This document shows positions 37,729 through 49,400 of a stretch of DNA of 50,526 nt, one piece after another. The notes beneath the pieces are model-generated. The model ran no database searches. It saw only the letters and a program-made list of their open reading frames with translations, and had not been told where the DNA came from. The stretch is taken from NCBI RefSeq assembly GCF_001039355.2, contig NW_019774269.1, positions 244,055-294,580 on the forward strand, read 5' to 3'. This DNA comes from Lingula anatina (taxonomy: Eukaryota > Brachiopoda > Lingulata > Lingulida > Lingulidae). How positions within the stretch are numbered: position 1 is the first letter of the stretch; the number at the start of each line of letters is the position of its first letter. Both the position numbers and the translations under genes were made by a program.

Positions 37729-40700
37729 GCTCATTGCTCACATGCTTGCACAATCTGCAAGGTTATCCATTTGTTCTAAGCCCAGGGATGGTAAAACTTT
37801 GATTAGACCAGTAGATTTTTCAGAACGTGTGAATTTAGTGGTCTGACAGGGGCTTAAGATTTTTTCAAAAGAGCTGCTGATTTGATTTAATTTTTTTAAA
37901 GTTACTGTTACATGAATATTCTTATTAAAAATACATGACAAAAACATGGTTTAATTATTTATGATATCACTGTAATAGAGAGAAAATGTTGAGTCTTTCT
38001 GATGTTTATTGGACTCATGCATCACTTTGGACCAATTCATTTAAGAAAAGTGGTTGTCCAATTGGCCAGTAGGTTGAAAAGTTAATGGCACAGTCTGTTA
38101 CTGCTTTACTGAATACCAGCATGTCACATGCATCACTATAGTGTGTGTTTATGTGTGTGTGTGTGGGGGGGGGGGGGGGTTGTAATGAAAGACAGCCTCT
38201 TTGATGCTATTTTATTTTTTTCATTTATTTAACAATGTAAATGCTTTCAGAGAGCCCTCCTTACATATGATTCCCTGAACAAAGGCACATTTTAGTATCT
38301 TACAGTAAAATGGGTGTTTATTTATTAATTTATTTATCAGATGTTCTACATGCCGGAGAATCCATTCACCTGGGATGTGTCAGCTCAAGATGTCACCTCC
38401 AGCTGCTCTGGTATTAAAGTGATTATAGATGGTGCTAGGTACCAGCCTGCCTGGCTGCCAGAACCAATGGATATTTACATCCCTGTTGGAAGTAAGAAAC
38501 TAAAAGATGTCGTGTAGACTAGTGACTTGTTGCTACAAAATATTCCATAAAAGGGATTTGTTTTGTTTATACTTTTGATACTTTGTCCTCAAATTTCAGT
38601 TTTACTTTCATATTCTCTCAATACACTTTATACAAATATTGTCCATGTTACATGTTTGTAAAAAAAATTTGGCATGCTGCTAGATATTGGATTTTGAATT
38701 AACAAGTTTAAAACATGATTATAGAGATACTGCTACATGTGGCAAGCTGGCTTACAGTTTCAGTTGGGAACAAGTTTACATGAGATTTAAATAAAACCAC
38801 GAAAAAGATTTGAAAAAAACCTTAATTCTATTTCACAGAAGCTGACATGAACTGTGGTATCACCCTCCTCCAACTTGAAGGAAGGACTAACGGGACCATG
38901 GAGGACGTCATTTACTTCAAGTTTGATGCTGAGACCAACAAATCACATCAGATCACCATCTGGCCAGTAGACAATAATACCACCTTGCAAGTTTACCTGA
39001 AAGCCAATGCCAGGCCTAGCAAGGAAGAGGTATGCTGCTTAGTCAGTGCATTTATGGCCGCATTCGCATCGAGAAAAGCTGAGGCTCTACAAAGCTGAGA
39101 ACTAAATATGGTGGACGTACAAGGAAAATCACCTAATCCTTTAATGGTCTCTCCACCTCTCACACGCCTACCCACGCGTCATCCCAATGGAGCCGAGATT
39201 TAATGACTGTACCCACACAGGGGTGATGCGTGGGGAGGCGTGTGAGAGGCGGAGAGACCATGAGGAATGAGGAACATAACACTGGCGACGAGGATGATGG
39301 ATCTTTCAACACCGAGTGACAAGACTTCACAATTCAGGGAGTTGCCGTCGTAAGCCTGAAGGACAGTTAGATGAAAACGGTCTGGGGAAATGAAGCACGT
39401 GGAAAACGTAACTGTGACGTTATGAAAGTTCAGCATGGCAGGTATTAATAAGACTGTTTTCGAGCAATTTAACGAAAAATCCGGTGATATTGACAGTTAT
39501 TTGGACAGATCAGATCAATTCTTCATAGCGGTGGATATACTAGATAATGCCGATAACAGAAGTAAAAGAAGAGCAGTTTTACTTAGTAGCATTGGCTCTG
39601 ACACTTACCGCACGTTAAGAGATTTGTGTTTTCCCGACGAGCCGAAAGATAAAAGTTATGCCCAGCTGGTGGAATTGCTTAAGCAGCACTTTAGGCCTAA
39701 AAGACTGGTAGTGGCTGAAAGATTTAAATTTCATAAGACAGTGCAGCTTCCAGGGCAGTCAGTGACAGATTTCTCCCAAGTTTTAAGGCAGAAAGCAAAG
39801 TTCTGTAATTTTGGGGAAAATCTTCAAGATAGTCTAAGAGATCAGTTCATAGTTGGGATTCAGTCAGAAAATATCCAGAAGAAATTGCTCTCTCAAAATG
39901 TCAATTTACAGCAAGCTGTGGATATAGTTCTAGCTCAAGAGTGTGCAGAGAAAAATGTGCTTGATCTCAATAGAAGAGGTGAAGAAGTACATAAGGTGTT
40001 CCAGCCCAAGCAGCAGGTGCGTTATGTCAAACCTTGTGAATGCTGTGCCAACACAAATCACAGGACTGTGGAATATAAACACAAAGATAAGAAATGTTTC
40101 AATTGTGGAGAAGTGGGACATTTGAAAGGTATCTGTAAGAAACAGGCCCGTAGCCAGCAATTTCAAAAGAGGGGTACTTTTCTGAAAAAGTGTTCCTTTT
40201 CCCATAAAAACTCCATGTACCTAGTTCAAATTTAACCCAGAGTGGACCTTTCCCAGCAAAAGGGACGGTTCTTTTGAACCCCCCGAACCCCCCCTGGCTA
40301 CGGGCCTGAGAAAGATATCAAAAAGAGTAAGGGTCACAATCCGGATGGCATCAAGAAACCCCAGAGTTACAAGAGAAGTTACCAGAAGCACAGGGCACAT
40401 TATGTTGATAGTGGAACTGGTAGTGTGGCCACAGATGAAGGCGATTTTTGTTTGTCAATATTGAAGGTCAACAATGAGAGTGACAGAGCACCCAGAATCA
40501 AGGTACCAGTAGCAATGGAGGGAGTTAATGTCAAGATGGAGTTGGACATGGGTTCAAGTGTGTCTATTATGAGCTTCAGGGACTATGAGACTTTACTTCC
40601 CAGAATTCCTTTGCAGTCAACGAAACGCAAATTATATGGTCACTCTGGTAATCAGTTGAAAATTGCAGGCACAGTTGAAGTGAAAGTCAACAGCAAAGTG

Positions 40701-43700
40701 CTAAGTTAACATTGTTTATTATTCATGGAGATTCCGAGCGATATACACCTACCTTGTTGGGACATGAATGGTTGACAGTTCTCAAGTTGGACTGGACGGA
40801 GTTATTTTCCCAGTATCCAGTGGTGAATGCTGTGAACATGGATCCAGTATCAGAATTAAAGGGGAACTATAGTGACATTTTCCAAGCAGGATTACGTTGG
40901 GTGTGTAACTGATGTTAAAGCTACACTACATGTCAAGGAAGATGCAGTTCCAATTTTTCATAGAGCACGGCCAGTTCCCTACGCATTACGCAAAATTCAG
41001 TTGAAAGAGAACTAAGCAGAATGCAGGAAGAGGGAATCATTTATCCGGTCAACTTCAGTGATTGGGCCACACCATTAGTTTGCATACCTAAAACTGATGG
41101 AACTGTGAGATTGTGTGGAGACGTACTACAAGGTATCGGTGAATACAGCCATCCACACAGATCAATTTCCCATACCTACACCTGAGCAAGTTTTCAGCAC
41201 ACTAACAGGTGGAAAAAATTTTCAAAACTAGATCTGAAATGCGCCTACCAACAGCTATTGCTAGACATGAAGTCACAAGAACTGGTCACAATAAACACTC
41301 ACAAGGGTTTATTCAGGTACACACGTTTACCTTTTGGTGTTTCTTCTAGTCCAGCAATAGGGCAGCGATTCATTGAGCAAGTGTTGCAAGGTTTAGAGGG
41401 CACATGTGCTACAATGGATGATGTGTTGGTGACAGGCAGGAATGATGAAGAACACCTGCGCAATTTGGAAAGAGGGTTTGAGAGATTCAGAAGTTACAGT
41501 CTCCGACTTAAGTCAGAAAAACGCCTCTTTATGCAAGAAAGTGTGGTGTATATGGGAAGTCAGATTTCAAAGAGGGATATTTAGCCAACTGAAGACAAAG
41601 TTGAAGCTATTCACAGCGCTCCAATTCCAAAAAATGTTATCGGGTTATATGTATGGCTTGGAATGGTCAATTTTCAAGGGCAGTTCATTCCCAATTTATC
41701 AACAATGATACATCCACTGAATGAACTCTTGGGTAACAAACCATGGCAGTGGACGGAAAGCTGTGACAGGGCATTCAAGATGCTGAAATCAGCTATTAGT
41801 TCTGAGACAGTGCTGGCACACTTTGATGGAAGACTGCCAGTGGAAATTAATTAGTTACAGATGCATCACCTTACGGCCTAGGCGCGGCAATATTGCATGT
41901 GTATGATGATGGCCCATGTAGACCCATTGTGTATGCATCGAGAAGCCTTAATAAACACAAGAAGAGCTACGCGCAGTTGGATAAGGAAGCATTATCCATT
42001 ATGTTTGGTGTTAAATGTTTCCGAACATACCTTTATGGCAGGCACTTTACAATTAGAACTGACCATAAACCACTAGAACGTATACTGGGACCCAAGACAG
42101 CAATACCTACCTTGGCCGCACAAAGATTACAGAGATAGGCCATTATGTTGTCTGCTTTTGACTATGATTTTAAGTTCATACCATCAAGGCAGAATGTATT
42201 TGGGGATGCATTGTTACGATTACCATTGCCCAGTACCGCTGATGTGGAAGATGCTGTGTACCAGGTGGAAGACAAAATGATCAACAGTTTGCTAATTACC
42301 AGAAAAGAGATCAGTCAGGCAACGCGAGCAGACCTAGTGTTATTGCGTGTACTAGAGTTTACTAGATATGGATGGCCAACAGTTGTTGATGACGAGAAAC
42401 TCAAATGGTATTTTCACAGACGTCATGAGCTTTCTGTGGAACAAGACTGTATTCTGTGGGGTCGTCGAGTTGTAATACCACCCAAATTTCAGAATGAGAT
42501 TCTAGAGGAAATTCATGTGGCACATCCAGGAGTTGTCAGAATGAAAGAAATAGCTCGCAGTTATGTATGGTGGCCACAGATTGACAGGGATATTGAGAGC
42601 ACCGTACGTCAATGTGTTAGCTGTCAACAAACCAGGAATCTACCGGCAGTAGCACCGTTAATGCCTTGGATATGGCCAGGACAGCCATGGAAGAGAGTGC
42701 ACATTGATTTTGCTGAAAAAGATGGAAATGAATTTCTAATTGTTGTGGATGCACATTCCAAGTGGCCAGAGATTATTTTAATGAAATCCACTACATCGAA
42801 TGCCACAATTAATGTCCTGAGAGGCTTGTTTAGTAGATACGGAATTCCACTACAGGTTGTTAGTGATAATGGTCCTCAATTCACGAGTGAGGAGTTTGCA
42901 CACTTTATGAAAATTTATGGGGTCAAACATTTGAAAGTTGCACCATACCAAGCAGCTAGCAATGGAGCAGCAGAAAGAATGGTGCAGTCTTTTAAACGAT
43001 CCATAAGTTGCAGTAAAGGAAGCAATGTTCAAGAACAAGGACTCAAAGACTTAAAGAGAGAGAAGCGTAGTGTACTAGTATTTACACATGTCACATGACT
43101 AGCATATGATGTAATCTCGGGAGACGCGTTGTTGCTCAGACATTAAACTAGACTAAGAATCCTGCTTGTTGTGTGTTATTATTTTCCCTGCCATCCTAAT
43201 GTTCAATGAGGAACATAACAAGAGCCTTGGCTGTTCTCGATGTAAATGCGGCCTATGTGTAACCAAAAAAGAGTTATGATAAATTTTTAATATATTTTTT
43301 CACAGATATGCTCTTTCTGAAGTAAATTATGTGGTCAGTTATTGTTGAATTATAAGTATTGAATAGGTACTTTTTTCAAAAAGTATACATAAATTTAAAA
43401 GGATAACAACTGTTCATTTTGACCAAAAATTGAATATTCCTGTGGTAAATAACAATTTTCCCATATAACCAATAGTTAATGAACCCATCTCTACATTCAA
43501 AGTTAGTCCCTTTTTTTTCTAAAAGTTTTTTTTTTTTTTTTGTTATAATCTCTTAAGAGATTATTACAGAGTATAGCTGTCTATGTAGGTCACAAGGTAC
43601 AGATTTCAGAATAATTTCTACAACTGCCGTTTTTGTGGTAAAATAAAATATATTTCTGTGAGTTGTTTACAATTATGTATTTATTGTGAAATGTAGATTT

Positions 43701-46455
43701 GACATGTAGAGTTGTTATCCCTTTAATCACCTCAAAAGCATAATGCAAAAATGTAATAAATCAGTGAGTAATTAATTAATATGATCAGTTACAATTAAAT
43801 TATGTGAGTACTCATTAAATTTTTTTTCTAATTGATTGATTTTCTAGATCCTAAACAGCACTACACTTATCCCTATTCCCGAGGAGATGCGTTATCATCA
43901 TGGCAACCAAAGTGCCAGTGGCTATGTTCTGTTTGTCCCAGAAAATGAAACCACTGAAGCAGACACTGTATATTACATTGGGATCACTTTATCAAATACC
44001 AGTGATTTGGGGAACAGTGAGTATGGACATAACAGTGATTTTTTAAAAGATTGATTTTTTAAATTATTGTGGACTTTTACTAATTCTTAATTTTTCAAGT
44101 TCATTTAAAATATATACTGCATTTAATTATACATTTTATTGTATGTTAAGTTATTTATGTAATGGAATTTATTTTAAGTCAATTTTACATTTGGTCAAGT
44201 ACAAATAAATTCATATAACTACAGGACATTTTTTATGGTACTGTAATTTATTAGGGATTTTAACACAAATATATTCCAATAAAACAAGATCACGATTCAA
44301 CATTTTAGCTGATATCTTAGGGACCATTCCCACAGATATTTGGATCGATCTATCTCCCTGGAGAGTCTCACTCAATTGCTATCAACTTAAAATGCTTAAA
44401 TATCTGCCACACCTAATAAAGCTGTTAGCGGGTAATTATCTACACCCCTGAGCTGATTCGGTATTGGTATTGGTATTGGTACTATACTCCATTACTGTCT
44501 GTGATGGATGATAGCTTATTGGTATTGGATACTGTGTTCCATCACTCTCTCTCTCTCTCTCTCTGTACACTGTAATATATTTTTATTTACATTCAATCAT
44601 TTTAATTTGATGACTTTTTCCTCATCTCCCTTTACTGTGCCCCCTTTCTGATAATAACAATATCATACAATTGTTTCTATGTTACAATACAACAGGGCAC
44701 CTTGATGTTAATGAGAATGTCCAACTTCTGGTCACAGTCCATTCCAGTGCCTGTCTGTTCTGGGATGAGCAGAAAGAAATCTGGAGTAGTGAAGGATGTA
44801 AGGTAGTCAGCTTTTTGTTTAAATATAGATGAATTGATAGAATAATAAATAGATAAATAAATAGGAAAACACCAGAGTTTTCACCTGATACTTTCCCAAT
44901 TTTTGCTTCCAAGTCTCTTATAGAAGATGTCTTCTCCAAACACAATCCAACTATATCTCACCTAACACATTTCCCACTTCCTGTATCCAGGTTTCTCCCC
45001 TCAGCACAGCTGTTACTTTACACTGTATGTGTCATCACATGACTGTGTTTTCTGGCGGTTTCTTTATTCTGCCTAATGCCATTGACATTGTGGCAGACTC
45101 TGCTCTGTTCTTGACTTTACTGGAGAACCCACTGGTGGTGAGCATTGTGCTGTGTGTATGGGGCATCTACCTGGCAGTTGTTATCTGGGCACGCAAGAAG
45201 GACAGGGAAGACCTTCTTAAGGTGAATGAACCTCTGTTTTTGATATACAAAATTGCTTGGGGATTGTGAGGGGATTTTATTTCAGTTTACCATGACTTTA
45301 ATGGGTCTCAGGAGAGTCCCTTTTTGACTCCTTCTCAGCCATGTAATATGTGATTGAAAAAGTTAATGCACTCCACCCCATCCCACCCAATAACAGCTGA
45401 TGTTGTATACTTATTTTGGTATTTATGCAACAAAATAAAACTCAGTATCGGGCATTATCTATATCAGTAACCCCTCAATTAAAGCAAAGCTTCCAGTTGC
45501 TCATATTTTGATGTTTTCAAACACTTAAATGTAGATTAAGTATATAGATTGAGCATTCTGCACAACAGAAGTTTTAGCTTAAATCAGTTGCAAGCTTTTG
45601 GGCTTCACTGTTGCTAATGACATTAATAGTAACAATTCTTTTCATGTCTCTAGGCTGGAGTGACAGTGTTAGAAGACAATGATCCAGAGAATAAGTATGG
45701 CTACCTTGTGACAGTTATCACTGGCTGGAGGACGGGGGCAGGGACCACAGCTAATGTGGGCTGTTTTATTAAAGGTGAATTTAAATGCTGCACTAGAAAA
45801 AAAAGTGGTGAAAATGAATTACAAACCAATTCAAACTTTAATAGTACAGTAACAAACTTATCGCTTGTTTTCAATTTTTATTTTCCATTTCAAAGGTGAA
45901 AATGGTGAAAGTGACCGTCATGTCCTGAGTGACCCCAGACGTCCAGTATTTGAGAGTGGTGGCGTGGACAGTTTCCTACTGACCAGTGCCCAGTGCCTGG
46001 GTGACCTCCTCTCTGTCACCATCTGGCATGACAACTCTGGAGCTGCTCCTGCCTGGTTTCTGGAGAAGTTGATGGTAAGAGACTTGCAGAGAAATGAGGT
46101 GTTTGAGTTCCTGTGTAACCGCTGGCTTGCTCTAGACCTGGATGACTTCTGCATCCAGCGCACACTGCGCCCTGCCTCAGTAGAGGAGATGAAGGAGTTC
46201 TCGTACCTGTTCTCCAGTAACAGTGGCTTCAGCATGAGGGAGAAACATTTGTGGGTCAGTGTGTTCTCTTGTCCACCAAACTGTCCCTTCACAAGGACCC
46301 AGAGATTGACCTGTGCTCTGACCCTTCTACTGACCACCATGCTGACCAATATCATGTTTTATGGCATCCCAACTGATGACCCAGAAGATCAGTACCAAGT
46401 AAAATTATTTGATTAATCTTTTTACCCAGCTATATCTATTTATTCATTCATTCAT

Positions 46456-46486
<31 letters not shown>

Positions 46487-49400
46487 TTTGTTTGTTTGTT
46501 TGTTTGTTTGTTTGTTTGTTTGTTTTAGGTGTTTTGTTTGTTTGTTTATATATTTTAATTTAAAAAAAAGATTCTGTCATTGTTGCATTTGCTTTAGAAA
46601 ATGTTTGCTTAAAATGTTTGATTGGTTATGACATTGTATTAGGTATGATTTTTATTGGAAAGACATTTATTATTGGTTTAGGTAATTTCATTTCTTACAT
46701 TCAAAACATGATTTTAAGAATTTATATGAGGGGAAGTCAATTCCAGGTAGCAGATTTCCAGTTTTCTCTATCTGACATAATAATTGGTATTGAGAGTGGG
46801 ATGCTGATGTTCCCAGTGAACCTGGTCATAGTGCAGCTATTCAGAATGTGTGCTCCAAGACCTGTTAGTACACATAAGGAAGACGTCATGCCCAGAACTT
46901 CCATGGAACAAAGAGATTCAGCTCAGATGTCAGTGCTAGGAGCAGATGTTAACCATTCACGGAGCAGAAATAACAGTAGGGTCTTGGAGAGTGAGATTGG
47001 TGATGGTGATGTAGATAAATTACCAAATGCAACCTCTAACAGTGCAAATAAAAATAGTTTAAATACTGATGACCAGGCTGTTACAGAGAGAAACATTGCA
47101 CTCTTTATTGAAAATGAAAGTGAGAACAACTCCTGGCCTTGTTCTTTGGGTGTGGCCATCCTTGCTGCAGGAGAAGTGACGGGTCAAGTGTCTACTGACC
47201 AGTCTCTGGACATGGATGGATGTTTTACTGGGTGTAAGAAAGAAAGCAAGACTGTGGAGAAGGACAACACATGGTGTGGATCGGGTGCTGGTGTCAGGCC
47301 ATCTGACCTTAATCTCACCCTTGACCTTGACCTACTTTATGGAGAAAGCCCTGACATACCATTGATACATATGGTAGGTGCAGTGCTCAGAGTAAAAGAA
47401 AAATTTGAAAATTGCAGATTTTTTTTAAATTTTTCAAAAAGGGGGATATTTAAGCCCCCCCTGTCACTTCCATCTGTTTCATCTGTCTCCTACTACATGT
47501 AATTTTCTCTTGTACTGGTACTGTAAATAATTTAAAGCAATAATAACTCTTCCTTTGAGATTCAAAGATTTCACAAGAAATACATTGTAAACAACACATG
47601 AAAATATATTACATTGTATTTTACCACTAAGGGACCGTTCACATGAAAAATCTATTTTCTGAAAATCTAAAAATCTATTGGCGGTATCTAGTGATCACGG
47701 TCTGTGCCCTGAATACCTCACTGCGTAATTAACTAGCAGAGCAAGCGAGTTTCTTCCAAAGCTGTAATTAATTCTCAGCTGCGCTCGGAGGAGATTCTCA
47801 TACCTTGAAGCATGCACAGTAGGAAGTTAGAAATGGCGGTGGCAGTTGCTTTGAAAAATGTGTTTGTCGATTTTGTGCAACAACAAGCACTACCACTAGC
47901 TGTATTACGCGTCTGTATGGTTGAGTCATCACAACTAAACTGATGAACTCCACAGCTTAGAGATACTACTGCGCATGCGTCAAGGTGTCAGAATCTCCTC
48001 CGAGCGCAGCTGAGAATTGATTACAGCTTTGGAAGTAACTGACTTGCACTGCCAGTAATTAAGCCATGAAGTATTCACGACACAGACCATGATCACAAAG
48101 TACCTCCAGATTTTTAGATTTTTAGAAAATAGATTTTTCATGTGAGGGGTCCCTAAAACGGCTAATCAATAGGGCTTTCGATGCCTTTCTTCCCAGTCGT
48201 CAAGGCAACTGTTGCCAATGACGTTGGGGTGTCACACAGATTCTCACGTTCATTCTAGACCAAAATAACATATGGCGCCATATGAACAGACACATGATGC
48301 AATCCTCAACAGGGGTAGAAAAAGACGGTCACCCACTCACCAATGCGACTTAGAAATGTCCCGGGCGACTACCTGTCAGGGGTACTGGTCCGTTTTAGCG
48401 ACCGCTGAAAAGTGCCGAACATCATTGCCAATCCCATCATATATTTCACTATCAAATGGCAAAATCTGGTCAATTATTGAAGTATTTCTTGTCTCTCTCA
48501 AATCAAAACACATGAGCCCGGCCATATTGCATTTTAACAGCAGGCCGAACATCTTTTGGCTCGAGCGCTGTGATTGGCTCCCTCGCGTCGCTGCAGCAAA
48601 TGTCCACCAATAAGAGATCGTTTTGCGTTCAGCAGCCGTGACGTCACACCACGGCAATGTTAAATGTACTTTTTTTTACATTTAATAAAAAAACATGTGG
48701 CGATTCATTGAAGGTGTGTCAAAACCTGCACCAAAAAGAAAAATAGCCCCTGATGAGGAAACAAACAAAGATAAAAAGAAAGAATATTATGCTTCTTATG
48801 AAAAACAAAAAAGAAGTAGGCAATTTTTGCCAAAGTGGACAGTTGGCAGGCCTTGGTTAAAAAATACACCAATTGGCATGACTTGCACTGTGTGCATAGA
48901 ACATGAGGAGGCACTGAAAGGGCAGGGTGCAATACAGTCCAGGGCCTGGTTGCACCAACAGGGCGTAAATTTACTCGGTTACGAATGTTGTAAACCGCAA
49001 CGCCTGGCATCCGTGCGCCAGGTTTACTCTCCCTGCTTACGCCAGTTGCACCAAGACAAAAACTGATCGTCGCAACTACGCCCGAGTAATGCTCCGTTGC
49101 ATCATTGGCCAACAATACGTGGATGGTATAATTGGGCAAATGAGGAGTTCTCAGCTGCAGTCATAATGGAATGATGACATAAATAAACACAAAAGGAACA
49201 TTTCAGTGACAGAAAAATTCATGAGCTAAATTATTCCATTTTGATTTAGAAATAAGAACGTTAAAATACTTTAACTTTGCTGTTGCCTTGGATATATAGC
49301 AATAAAATTGTAAATATATTCCAAATCAAAATATTATTATAGTGTGCTATGTATGCTATTATAGTATGCTGTTGTAAATGAGAAAAACGCGTTGCAGGCA

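Larger units (their letters stand above)
39262..43220 (+). mobile_element. Broken Gypsy-type (Ty3) LTR retrotransposon
   Basis: Sits in the intron between the exons at 38839 and 43848, same strand as the host gene. The tail aatgaggaacataaca is shared by the LTR remnant at about 39267-39282 and the 3' LTR end at 43220; ctggcgacgagg just after the first is the likely primer-binding site. Order gag, protease, reverse transcriptase, RNase H, integrase is the Ty3/Gypsy order. A purine tract precedes the 3' LTR (about 43056-43066). The element is dead: a MITE interrupts gag, frameshifts and stops interrupt RT and RNase H, and the 5' LTR is almost gone. No envelope ORF was seen. Confidence 0.9.
39054..43256. 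mobile_element. Inverted-repeat element that encloses the LTR retrotransposon
   Basis: Arms of ~35 bp at 39054-39088 (atggccgcattcgcatcgag...) and 43221-43256 (...tgtaaatgcggcctat) are inverted copies with about 5 mismatches. The right arm begins at the retrotransposon's last base. Either a MITE was invaded by the retrotransposon, or two unrelated copies flank it by chance. Confidence 0.55.

Noticed and set aside
45918-46355. 145-aa minus-strand ORF
   Set aside because: It is a shadow of the strongly supported PLAT/TM2 exon on the plus strand.
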